Shown in pieces: positions 1 to 7,806 of a stretch of DNA of 64,000 bases. Made by a program: the position numbers and the translations under genes. This stretch comes from CAYUIS01 sp964444825 (GTDB lineage Bacteria > Chloroflexota > Anaerolineae > B4-G1): assembly GCA_964444825.1 (NCBI GenBank), contig CAYUIS010000005.1:1-64000 (forward strand), read 5' to 3'. Numbering within the stretch: position 1 is the first letter of the stretch; every line of letters starts with the position of its first letter. The notes below the pieces were generated by a model, which worked only from the letters and a program-made list of their open reading frames with translations, had not been told where the DNA came from and did not search any database.

Positions 1-118
1 CTAGACATGGCCGTGTAGGGAGTTCTAAACATGGCCTGTAGGGAGATCTAGACATGGCCTGTAGGGAGATCTAGACATGGCCATGTAGGGAGATCTAGAC
101 ATGGCCATGTAGGGTGAT
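1..118. repeat. Tandem 23-24 bp repeats
   Basis: Five head-to-tail copies of a 23-24 bp unit (core CTAGACATGGCC followed by GTAGGGAGAT) begin at about 1, 25, 48, 71 and 95. Copies differ by one to three bases and by one-base indels. There are no spacers between units, so this is not a CRISPR. The array is cut by the window edge, so its true length is unknown. No gene is visible in 1-272. Confidence 0.85.
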
Positions 119-254
119 CTGGACATCCCTACCAGAGAAACCAAACCCCGCCTCTGCGCCTTTGCGTTAAATGGACGCAATCACCAGGTAGGGGAGATCT
201 AGACATCCCTACCAGAAAAACCAAACCCCGCCTCTGCGCCTTTGCGCTAAATGG
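119..254. repeat. Two near-identical 56-bp intergenic repeats
   Basis: Positions 119-174 and 199-254 are copies of the same 56-bp sequence with about three mismatches. Each starts with a variant of the upstream repeat (CTRGACATCCCTACCAGA) and continues through CCGCCTCTGCGCCTTTGCG. A 24-bp stretch separates them. They directly follow the shorter array and share its start, so the region looks like a repeat family that expanded downstream of the response-regulator gene. Confidence 0.8.
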
Positions 255-272
255 GGCTCGGGCGACAGATCC

Positions 273-926
273 TCATTCCAGCGAGATCAACCCGTGTAAG
301 ACGGCGAACTTTGTCAGATCGGTCACGGTCTTGATGCCCAGTTTGCGCATGATGCGCGCGCGGTATGTGTCGATCGTCTTTGCCGAGAGGGCCAGGCGCG
401 CCGCGATCTGGGTGCTGGAGTGGCCCTCGACGACGAGGCGCAGCACCTCCAACTCCCGGGGAGCGAGCGTCGTCAGGGGATCTGGGAAGCCGACGGCCCT
501 TCGCTGTTCGACATAGTCGTTGACCAACTGGTCCGTGATCTTCTGGCTCAGGTAGCGGTGGCCCTCGTGGATGGTGCGCACCGCCTCGATCACCTCGGCG
601 CCGGCCGATTCCTTCAGAACATAGCCCTGGGCCCCGGCCTTTAAGGCGCGAAAGACGTGCTCGGTCGTATCGTGCATAGAGAGCATGATGACGCGCACCG
701 CCGGGCAGGTGGTGTGTATCCGCCGCGCGGCGTCGATGCCGCTCAGCCCTGGCATGGAAACGTCCATGATCACAACATCGGGCCGTAGTTCCTCCACCTG
801 GCGCGCTGCCTCGAGCCCATCCCCGGCGTCGCCGACGACGTGGATGTCCTCCTGCGCGTCCAGCAATGCCCGCAGACCGTCCCGGACCACGGCGTGATCG
901 TCGGCCAGAAAAACGGTGATCGTCAT
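273..926 (-). CDS. NarL/LuxR-family response regulator
   Basis: A 217-aa two-component response regulator. The receiver domain (residues 1-120) has the acidic pair D9-D10, the phospho-acceptor D55 in VVIMDVSMPG and the conserved K105. The C-terminal third (about 150-210) is a LuxR-type helix-turn-helix with LTPRE-like LAPRELEVL and TIDTYRARIMRKL. I chose the ATG at 926 because the receiver fold begins there; the longer upstream frame lies inside the kinase gene. Its ATG overlaps the kinase stop by four bases (923-926), so the two are translationally coupled and almost certainly a cognate pair. Target genes cannot be deduced. Confidence 0.95.
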   Translation of the reverse strand: MTITVFLADDHAVVRDGLRALLDAQEDIHVVGDAGDGLEAARQVEELRPDVVIMDVSMPGLSGIDAARRIHTTCPAVRVIMLSMHDTTEHVFRALKAGAQGYVLKESAGAEVIEAVRTIHEGHRYLSQKITDQLVNDYVEQRRAVGFPDPLTTLAPRELEVLRLVVEGHSSTQIAARLALSAKTIDTYRARIMRKLGIKTVTDLTKFAVLHGLISLE

Positions 927-3900
927 CGCGCCACCTCCACAGTCACCCAGGTGCCCTCGTGAGGCACGGAATCGATCACACAACTTCCGCCCAGCGCCTC
1001 GGCCCGCTCCACCATGTTGATCATCCCCCATCCTCCATGATCGTCGCGAACTCGCGGTTGCGCCGGATCGAATCCCACCCCATCGTCGGCGATGACGAGG
1101 GACACGTGAGAGTCAGTGCTGCTCACCGTCACCTCGACATGGGTGGCCTGCGCGTGTTTGGTGACGTTGGTCAGCGCCTCCTGGGCGATGCGGAACAACG
1201 CGGTCTCCGTTCGAAGAGGCAGGCGGGGCGTGGGTTCCTCGCCCGTCACACTGATGCTGGCCCCCATCCGGGGCCCAACCCGCTTGGCGTACCAATCTAG
1301 CGCCGGGAGCAGGCCATAGTCGTCCAGCACGGGGGGACGCAGTTCCGCCATGACGAGCCGGATGCGGTCGGTCGCCTCCTTCACCAGTCCCAGGGAATCC
1401 TGCAGGGTCGCGTCTACGGAGGGCGGTGCCTGCTCGGGGATCTGGGACTGGATCAGGCTGAGGCTGAGGCTCAACGCCGTCAGGTTCTGGCCGACCATGT
1501 TGTGCAGATCCTGCGCCAGCCGCTTCCGCTCGGCCTCCTCAACCTCGGCCAGACGAGCCCCCAGATCGCGCAGGTGCTGGCGCTGATCCGCGAGGGACTG
1601 GAGCAGGCGGGCGTGCTGGATGGCGGTGGCCAGGGAGTCGGCTATCTCCCGGACGATGGTGAGGTGTTCGGCCGTCAGCAGCGTTGCTTCGTCCATCGCC
1701 AGGTTCAGCGAGCCGATCAACTCGTCCCGGGAAACCAGGGGGACGCAGGTGCAGGCGCACAGCCCCTCGGCCAGCAACGCCCGACAGATCGGGGATTCCC
1801 GGAGGGGGGCAGGGGAATCCGCTGTGACCAAGACCTCACCTTGACCAAGCTGGCGTATCAACCCGGCGTCCAGGGGGAAACGCCCCCCCTCCCCAACCCG
1901 CTCCCGGCCCTTCCCGACGGCGGCGATCAAATGCCCCTCGGATCCATCCTGCTCAAACAGCGCCACGCTGGCCCGCCGGCAGAGCAGCAGGCGCTGAATG
2001 CGCCCCAGCACGGCCTCGCTCGTCTCGGGCACCGACTGGGCGCTGAGGATGGCCGCGTCGATCTCGTGCAGGATCGCCAGGCGGTGGGCGTGCTGCTGCA
2101 GCCTGGCCTGCGCCTGCTTGAGTTCCGAGATGTCGACCGTCATCACCTGCCAACAGGGCCGCCCTTCCCACACGATGGGCACGATGCTGACGAGGGCATT
2201 AAGGAAGGTCCCATCCCGACGGGTGAGGCGCACTTCGTGCTGGTGTACGAAACCCTGCTCCCGGACGATAGACCACATCTCGGCTCTCTCGTCTGGATCA
2301 TAGTATATCCGGGTAGGGTCTTTCATAGCGACGAGCTCGTCACGGGTATATCCTGTGAGCATCGCGTCGTTAAACGCCAGAACGTTCGCCTCCGAATCGA
2401 CAACGGCGACGCTCATGGGGGCTTTTTCAAACAGCGAGCGGTATCGCTCCTCGCTCTCCTGGAGCCCCTGCTGCGCGCGCTCCCGCCGGGCGATTTCGCC
2501 CTCCAGCGCGACGTTAGCCTGGACGAGCTCGGCGGTCCGTTCCTGTACCCGCAGATCCAGTTCGTCGTAGGCTTTATGCAGCGCTTCCTCGGCCCGCTTC
2601 CGCTCGGTGATGTCCCGCACCACGCCGTTAAAGCCGACGATCTTGCCCTGAACGTCCTTCACGGCGGTAGCCCGGGTAGCGACCCATATCACCTCGCCGT
2701 CCCGGCGGACCACCCGGCACTCGGTCTGGGGGTCAATCCCTGGGATGGTCTCTAGAGGTTCTCCGGCCAGGGCACGCTCGATCTCTGATGACAGAGGAGC
2801 CACATCGCCAGGGTGCACGTATTCAACAAAGTGGTGCCCGAGCATCTCCCCAGGCTCCCAGCCGGTAAAGCTCCGAACGGCGGCGTTGAGGTAGCGCAGG
2901 TTACCGACCAGATCGGCGGTGAACACGACGTCGTTGATATTGTCCGCCAGACGGCGGTAGCTTTCCTCGCTCTCCCGCAGGGCCTCCAGCGCCCACTTGT
3001 GCTCGGTGATGTCCTGCGAGCTGCCCTCATAGTACATCACCTGAGCGTCGGCATCGCGGACCGCGCTAAAGCTGGACCGGACCCAGCCGGTTGAACTGTC
3101 GTACCGTTTCACCTCCAGCTCTATCCCGCTCACGACGTCCTGCTCCTCCAGCAGGGCCAGCCAGCGGTCGCGGTCCTGGGGGTTCACATACATCTCCGCC
3201 ACGTTGGCGGCCATCAGCGCCTCGCGGCTGGGATATCTCAATATGCGCACCATGGCCGCGTTAGCGACCGTGATCCGACCATCAGGCGTGGTGCGGTGGA
3301 GGCCAACAGGCACATCCTCAAACAGCCCCCGGTATCGTCTCTCACTCGCCTCCGATCTCTCGTACAACTGCGCGTTTCGGATAGCGATGGCAGCCTGAGT
3401 AGCAAACTGGCCGAGCAGATCGACGTCGGAGGGAGAAAACACACGGTCCGGATCGGCCTTGACGACCAGCGTCCCCAGGAATTCTTCTTGGCGGCCCTGA
3501 TCCCAGATGATGGGAACGCCCAGAACCGACACGCGCGGGGGTGCCTCCGAAGGAGCCGACAACTCTACAGGGTTCTGGTAATCGTCCAACACCAGCGCTT
3601 CGCCGGTCTCCCATATCATGCCCGAGAGGTCCTCCCCCCGCTGAAACGTGGCCCCGAGGGGTATAACGGCCCAACCATCACTAACAGCAGCCCTCAGCAC
3701 GTTCTGCTCGGCATCGTAGAGGGAGACGCCGCTGGCGACCCCATCTAAAAGATCCATTGCCCGGGAGACGACCGATCGGAGGACCTCCTCGAGATCAAGG
3801 TTGGTGGTCAGCTCCAGCCCTGTATAGCGCAGGGATTCCAATTCCCGCGTGCGGCGGCGCAGCGCCTCCTCCGTCCGCTTGCGCTCGGCGACCTCGTTCC

Positions 3901-4435
3901 GCAGGGCCTGGTTGGTGCTCGTCAGTTCGGCCGTTCTTTGCGCGACCTGCACCTCTAGCGAGTCCCGAGCCTCGCGCAGTTCAGCCTCGCTCGTCCGAAG
4001 CTGATCGAGCAGCGCACCGTGGATCTGGCCTTGCTCGGCCAGGATGGTCTCCCGAGTGCGTCGCAGGAACCCGGCGGCGACCTCCGCCAACAGCCCCGCC
4101 AGGCGGGGTTGCAGCGCGACCACCTGGGCCGGGTCCAGCCCCTGGACGAGTTGGTCGGCCAGGACCTGCAACGTCAGGCTCAGGGCTTCAGGTTGGGTGT
4201 AGTGCAGCTCCACCAGAGCCACACCGATCGCTTGCGTTTCGTCGGGCGCGATCGATTCCGCGAACAGGAGGGCGAGAAGCTGATCGGTCAACTCGATCAG
4301 GCTTTGGCGTATTTGCGTCGCTTTGAGGGGAACAAAGGTAGGTATGGTCGCGAGAGCCTGGTACCAGCTCTCGGCGATGTTTTCACGACGGTCACGGTGG
4401 ATCTGCTCAACTCGTGACTGGCCTACAACTTTCAT
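923..4435 (-). CDS. Soluble multi-PAS/GAF sensor histidine kinase (HisKA_3 type)
   Basis: A 1170-aa kinase without membrane segments. Order from the ATG at 4435: helical N-terminal region (1-140), coiled coil (about 140-205), GAF (205-355), three PAS domains (about 366-480, 490-615, 660-775) separated by short coiled coils, a second GAF (785-945), then the NarX/DesK-type dimerisation helix with phospho-acceptor His978 in LAQDLHN, and an HATPase domain (N box about 1087-1095, DDGVGF at 1117-1122, GWGM). The start is supported by GGAGGG a few bases upstream. It is the partner of the downstream response regulator. The lack of TM helices and the many PAS/GAF modules imply sensing of cytosolic redox, gas or small-molecule signals; the ligand is unknown. 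Confidence 0.93.
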   Translation of the reverse strand: MKVVGQSRVEQIHRDRRENIAESWYQALATIPTFVPLKATQIRQSLIELTDQLLALLFAESIAPDETQAIGVALVELHYTQPEALSLTLQVLADQLVQGLDPAQVVALQPRLAGLLAEVAAGFLRRTRETILAEQGQIHGALLDQLRTSEAELREARDSLEVQVAQRTAELTSTNQALRNEVAERKRTEEALRRRTRELESLRYTGLELTTNLDLEEVLRSVVSRAMDLLDGVASGVSLYDAEQNVLRAAVSDGWAVIPLGATFQRGEDLSGMIWETGEALVLDDYQNPVELSAPSEAPPRVSVLGVPIIWDQGRQEEFLGTLVVKADPDRVFSPSDVDLLGQFATQAAIAIRNAQLYERSEASERRYRGLFEDVPVGLHRTTPDGRITVANAAMVRILRYPSREALMAANVAEMYVNPQDRDRWLALLEEQDVVSGIELEVKRYDSSTGWVRSSFSAVRDADAQVMYYEGSSQDITEHKWALEALRESEESYRRLADNINDVVFTADLVGNLRYLNAAVRSFTGWEPGEMLGHHFVEYVHPGDVAPLSSEIERALAGEPLETIPGIDPQTECRVVRRDGEVIWVATRATAVKDVQGKIVGFNGVVRDITERKRAEEALHKAYDELDLRVQERTAELVQANVALEGEIARRERAQQGLQESEERYRSLFEKAPMSVAVVDSEANVLAFNDAMLTGYTRDELVAMKDPTRIYYDPDERAEMWSIVREQGFVHQHEVRLTRRDGTFLNALVSIVPIVWEGRPCWQVMTVDISELKQAQARLQQHAHRLAILHEIDAAILSAQSVPETSEAVLGRIQRLLLCRRASVALFEQDGSEGHLIAAVGKGRERVGEGGRFPLDAGLIRQLGQGEVLVTADSPAPLRESPICRALLAEGLCACTCVPLVSRDELIGSLNLAMDEATLLTAEHLTIVREIADSLATAIQHARLLQSLADQRQHLRDLGARLAEVEEAERKRLAQDLHNMVGQNLTALSLSLSLIQSQIPEQAPPSVDATLQDSLGLVKEATDRIRLVMAELRPPVLDDYGLLPALDWYAKRVGPRMGASISVTGEEPTPRLPLRTETALFRIAQEALTNVTKHAQATHVEVTVSSTDSHVSLVIADDGVGFDPAQPRVRDDHGGWGMINMVERAEALGGSCVIDSVPHEGTWVTVEVAR

Positions 4436-4495
4436 CTTGCCCTCCGTATCACACCAGCGCGCACACGGTGAGGCAGCCAAAGGCCCAAGGCCTGG

Positions 4496-5308
4496 CTAGG
4501 GTTTGCGCCCGACCCCTCCCCAACCCAGAACCCGTTCCGGATGGCCGTGTAGCAGATCATCCGCTCCCTCCGGCCGCCACAGTGGGAGTTTCACCAGGCC
4601 AGGCTCGACCAAGGCAAGTCCATCAAAGAACCGTTCGGTCTCGGCGTAGGAGCGCATTTTCGTGGGAATCTGCGAGCGAGCACTGATCTGACGCAGTGTC
4701 TCGCCGATCTCAGGGGCGACCTCTTCGAGGGACATCTGCGATATGGCCATATAACTCCCCGGCGCCGCCGCCTCGCGGAAGGTGCGGACGGCAGCGTATA
4801 TCCTCTCGTCCTCGACGACAAAATGCGTCGCACCCAGGATCAGGATGCCTATGGGCCGTCCAAAGTCGAGTAGGGACCCGACTGCCGGATGGGCCAGGAT
4901 ACCGTCGGCTTCGGCGAGATCGGCCTGGATGGCATCGGCGTGGGGATTGTCCGCCAGGATCGCCTTGCTGTGCGCCACGGCGACCGGATCGATGTCCACG
5001 TAGACGACGCGGGCGCTCGGGTTGGCCTGCTGGGCAGCCTCGTGGACGTTACCAACGGTCGGTATGCCGGAACCCAGATCAAGAAACTGGTCGATACCCT
5101 CGTCGATGAGAAAACCGACCACACGACGCAGAAACGCCCGCAGAACGCGCGAGTTCAGGGGCATGTCGGGAAGGACCTGGTTGAACTGATCGGCCACCAA
5201 ACGGTCGGACTCGAAATTGTGATAGCCGCCCAGGTTGTAATCGTATATGCGCGCGGGGCTGGGTCTATCCAGGAGGACACCCTCCGGTGCCCATGCAGGT
5301 CTATGCAT
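4496..5308 (-). CDS. SAM-dependent methyltransferase, DUF574/Methyltransf_19-like
   Basis: A 270-aa class I methyltransferase. The N-terminus (ARIYDYNLGGYHNFESDR) and the motif I region FLDLGSGIPTVGNVHEAAQ, followed by VVYVDIDPVAVAH, are typical of the DUF574 family, known mostly from actinobacteria and some Chloroflexota. The substrate is unknown. GGAGGT lies eight bases before the ATG. The 5' leader is about 200 nt and contains a 21-bp minisatellite. The stop lies about 60 bp before the kinase ATG on the same strand, so it may be co-transcribed with the two-component genes, but nothing shows a functional link. Confidence 0.85.
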   Translation of the reverse strand: MHRPAWAPEGVLLDRPSPARIYDYNLGGYHNFESDRLVADQFNQVLPDMPLNSRVLRAFLRRVVGFLIDEGIDQFLDLGSGIPTVGNVHEAAQQANPSARVVYVDIDPVAVAHSKAILADNPHADAIQADLAEADGILAHPAVGSLLDFGRPIGILILGATHFVVEDERIYAAVRTFREAAAPGSYMAISQMSLEEVAPEIGETLRQISARSQIPTKMRSYAETERFFDGLALVEPGLVKLPLWRPEGADDLLHGHPERVLGWGGVGRKP

Positions 5309-5327
5309 CTCGTCTTACCTCCGTCTT

Positions 5328-5411
5328 CTTCGCTCGCACCCCCGTCTCCTTCGCTCGCACCCCCGTCTCCTTCGCTCGCACCCCCGTCTCCTTCGCTCGC
5401 ACCCCCGTCTC
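5328..5411. repeat. 21-bp minisatellite, four perfect copies
   Basis: Four exact copies of a 21-bp unit (CTTCGCTCGCACCCCCGTCT plus C) run from 5328 to 5411, with a degenerate partial copy before them and a GC-rich hairpin after them (5408-5436, CGGGGG/CCCCCG). The array lies between the methyltransferase promoter and its ribosome-binding site, so copy number could change the leader RNA. The unit is a multiple of three and open on both strands, which creates spurious reading frames. Confidence 0.9.
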
Positions 5412-5512
5412 CGGGGGTGTCTTTCGCCCCCGAGGAGAGAGTTGTGGGAATGGTCAGCGATGAAAAAAAAGTGCCCTCTTCCACAGGCTTACTGCGGGCA
5501 AGGTGTAGGGTG

Positions 5513-5541
5513 ATTGTAGCATAGCCTGCCAAGCGACGCAA
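5513..5541 (-). promoter_or_regulatory. Sigma70-type promoter for the methyltransferase gene
   Basis: On the minus strand, TTGCGT (5541-5536) and TACAAT (5518-5513) are separated by 17 bp. The predicted start is near 5506, giving a leader of about 200 nt that includes an A8 run and the minisatellite. It is back to back with the radA promoter. Confidence 0.55.
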
Positions 5542-5559
5542 GTTTTGTCCTCTTGCCAC

Positions 5560-5588
5560 TTGCGCCCGAACATACGTTCTGGTACAAT
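5560..5588 (+). promoter_or_regulatory. Sigma70-type promoter for radA
   Basis: TTGCGC (5560-5565), 17-bp spacer, TACAAT (5583-5588). The predicted start near 5595 leaves a leader of about 35 nt containing GAGGAGG five bases before the radA ATG. Confidence 0.6.
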
Positions 5589-5629
5589 ATGCGAGACATC
5601 AACCGCCAACGGCCAACCGAGGAGGCAGA

Positions 5630-7000
5630 ATGGCCAAAACACACACACAGTGGGTCTGTCAGAGCTGCGGGCGCACCACGCCCCGGGAGATGGGCCGCTG
5701 CCCGGGCTGCGGCGAGTGGGGCACGATGGTCGAGGTGATGGAGCAGCCGACGGCTGCTGCGTCCGGCGTGCCACTGGGCCCTGGGAGCGAGCCTCGCCGC
5801 CTGAGCGAGATCGATACCGCGGGTTTGGAACGGCTGCCGCTTCCCCTGAAAGAGTTCGCGCGGGTGCTGGGAGGGGGCGTCGTGCCTGGCTCGCTGATTC
5901 TCGTCGGCGGCGATCCGGGCATCGGCAAGAGCACGCTTCTCCTGCAGGCAGCGGGGATGCTGGCCGAGTCGACCGGCAAGCCGGTCTTGTACGTCTCGGG
6001 CGAAGAGTCGGCTCGCCAGATCAAGATGCGGGCCGACCGGCTCTCCATCGGCGATGACAACCTGTTCATCGTCACAGAAACCCACCTGGGGACGATCCTG
6101 CGCCACGGCGAGCAGGTTCAGCCAGCGGCGATGATCGTGGACTCGGTACAGACGGTCTATTCGGAGGAACTGACGTCGGCTGCCGGCTCGATCAGCCAGG
6201 TGCGCCAGGCGGCCTCCCGCTTCCAATGGTGGGCCAAGGCTGAAGGTGTGTCGGTCTTTCTGGTAGGCCACGTCACCAAGGAGGGCGCCATCGCCGGGCC
6301 GAAAGTGTTGGAGCACATCGTGGACACGGTGCTATATCTGGAGGGGGACCGCTTCCACACCTACCGCCTGCTGCGCTCGGTCAAGAACCGCTTTGGCGCC
6401 ACCTCTGAGGTAGGGGTGTTTGAGATGCGGGAGCAGGGCATGGTCGAGGTATCCAATCCGTCGGAGGTCTTTCTGGCCGAGCGAATGGTCAACGCGCCCG
6501 GGTCGGCCATCGCGGTGACGATGGAGGGCACGCGCCCGCTCTTGGTCGAGATTCAGGCCCTGGCCAGCCACTCCAGCTTTGGCCACCCACGCCGCACGGC
6601 CAACGGTGTGGACTTTAACCGCCTGCTACTGATCGTCGCCGTGCTCAGCCGCCGCGTAGGGTTGCGGCTCTACGACCAGGACGTCTTTGCCAACGTGATC
6701 GGCGGCCTGCAGGTGGGGGAGCCAGCGGCAGACCTGGCCGTGGCGGTAGCCATCGCCTCAAGCGTGCGCGACCGGCCCGTAGCAGCCGACCTGGCGCTGA
6801 TCGGCGAGGTGGGGCTCTCCGGCGAGGTGCGGGCGGTGGGGCAGCAGGCGGCCCGGCTGAGGGAGGCGGCCCGGCTGGGGTTCCGTCGTTGCCTGGTGCC
6901 CAGGTCGGTGCGGCGCGACGCCGAGCCAACCCCCGAGGATATCGTTGTCACCCCGGTACGCTCTGTGGCCGAAGCGATCAAGCAGGCCCTGGTAGGGTAG
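5630..7000 (+). CDS. radA: DNA repair protein RadA
   Basis: A 456-aa RadA/Sms homologue of normal length. It has the N-terminal C4 zinc finger (C10, C13, C24, C27), a RecA-like ATPase with Walker A GGDPGIGKST (about 93-102), the diagnostic KNRFG motif (about 251-255), and a C-terminal Lon-protease-like domain that forms the ring base and lacks protease activity. RadA drives branch migration during homologous recombination and repair. The start is fixed by GAGGAGG at 5619-5625. A palindromic element begins eight bases after the stop. Confidence 0.98.
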   Translation: MAKTHTQWVCQSCGRTTPREMGRCPGCGEWGTMVEVMEQPTAAASGVPLGPGSEPRRLSEIDTAGLERLPLPLKEFARVLGGGVVPGSLILVGGDPGIGKSTLLLQAAGMLAESTGKPVLYVSGEESARQIKMRADRLSIGDDNLFIVTETHLGTILRHGEQVQPAAMIVDSVQTVYSEELTSAAGSISQVRQAASRFQWWAKAEGVSVFLVGHVTKEGAIAGPKVLEHIVDTVLYLEGDRFHTYRLLRSVKNRFGATSEVGVFEMREQGMVEVSNPSEVFLAERMVNAPGSAIAVTMEGTRPLLVEIQALASHSSFGHPRRTANGVDFNRLLLIVAVLSRRVGLRLYDQDVFANVIGGLQVGEPAADLAVAVAIASSVRDRPVAADLALIGEVGLSGEVRAVGQQAARLREAARLGFRRCLVPRSVRRDAEPTPEDIVVTPVRSVAEAIKQALVG

Positions 7001-7008
7001 ATCTCAGG

Positions 7009-7160
7009 GGGTGCATTTCAATCCTGGGGCAACTTGTTCTTCAATGCTCCCAGTCCCCGTCCTCGGGGACGTCGAGGCCAGGTCAAGATATGCCGCAGAC
7101 GCCCCCGAGGACGGGAGCTTCGAGCGGTGTTCAAAGTTGCCCCCAAATTGAAGTCCACCC
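7009..7160. mobile_element. 152-bp MITE-like imperfect palindrome
   Basis: The ends 7009-7033 and 7136-7160 are inverted copies matching at 20 of 25 positions (GGGTG.A.TTCAAT...GGGGCAAC). Inside them is a second, perfect 13-bp inverted repeat, CCCGTCCTCGGGG (7056-7068) against CCCCGAGGACGGG (7103-7115), so the whole element can fold into one long hairpin. It contains no gene. Length and terminal symmetry fit a non-autonomous miniature transposon; no clear target-site duplication was found. It could also act as an RNA processing or termination structure behind radA. Confidence 0.55.
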
Positions 7161-7196
7161 GATCCCAGGCGTGAGGGTGCGCGTTGCCAGGACCTG

Positions 7197-7205
7197 TGTT
7201 ATAAT
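7197..7205 (+). promoter_or_regulatory. Extended -10 promoter before the DUF4332 gene
   Basis: TGT directly followed by TATAAT (7200-7205) forms an extended -10 element. No good -35 box sits 17 bp upstream. Transcription would begin near 7212, about 125 nt before the ATG at 7337; that leader shows no structure I recognise. The rest of 7161-7336 holds nothing else I can support. Confidence 0.5.
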
Positions 7206-7336
7206 CGTGAGATAGAGGCAAGAGTCGTCTCGGTCGGACCTGCGGTATCATCATACGCTCGAGCCCACCGACATATACAAGGTGCAGTCGGCTGGCAGCA
7301 CCCGGCAAAAGACAGTCACAATCAAGGAGGAAATGG

Positions 7337-7741
7337 ATGGCAAAGCTAGAGACGATTGAGGGCATTGGGGACGTCTACGCCCAGCAATTACGCGCGGCAG
7401 GGGTTGGCTCAACAGACGCGTTGCTCAGCCAGGGCTCGACACCCAAGGGCCGCCAGGACATCGCCGAGAAGACCGGGATCAGCGGGAAACTGATCCTGGA
7501 GTGGGTCAACCACGCCGACCTCTTCCGCATCGTGGGTGTCGGGGAGGAGTACTCCGACCTGCTGGAAGAAGCGGGGGTCGACACCGTTCCTGAATTGGCG
7601 CAGCGTAATCCTGAGAACTTGTATCAGAAAATGCAGCAGGTCAACGCGGAGAAAAAGCTCGTCCGAAGGACACCAGCTCTATCCCAGGTCAGCGATTGGG
7701 TGGCACAGGCCAAGGGGCTGGAGCGTGTAGTCACGTACTAG
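7337..7741 (+). CDS. DUF4332 helix-hairpin-helix protein
   Basis: A 134-aa protein that is two tandem helix-hairpin-helix units: IEGIGDVYAQQLRAAGV (about 5-21) and VGVGEEYSDLLEEAGVDT near residue 60. This matches the DUF4332 family, whose function is unknown; the fold is related to DNA-binding HhH domains of polymerases and ligases. AAGGAGGAAA directly precedes the ATG. It sits between radA and ftsK on the same strand, which is compatible with a DNA-related role, but that is inference. Confidence 0.85.
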   Translation: MAKLETIEGIGDVYAQQLRAAGVGSTDALLSQGSTPKGRQDIAEKTGISGKLILEWVNHADLFRIVGVGEEYSDLLEEAGVDTVPELAQRNPENLYQKMQQVNAEKKLVRRTPALSQVSDWVAQAKGLERVVTY

Positions 7742-7806
7742 CCACAAGCGCCGATGCTTGTACCACTCAGCCGAGGTGCTGCCAGCCAAGTTACAGACAG
7801 ACGGAG

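Noticed and set aside
1..118. CRISPR-like array
   Set aside because: The 23-24 bp units are directly adjacent with no unique spacers and no cas genes nearby; it is a simple tandem repeat.
1502..2755. Long open frames antisense to the sensor kinase and other GC-rich genes
   Set aside because: They mirror high-GC third-position bias, lack ribosome-binding sites, and the encoded peptides show no domain pattern.
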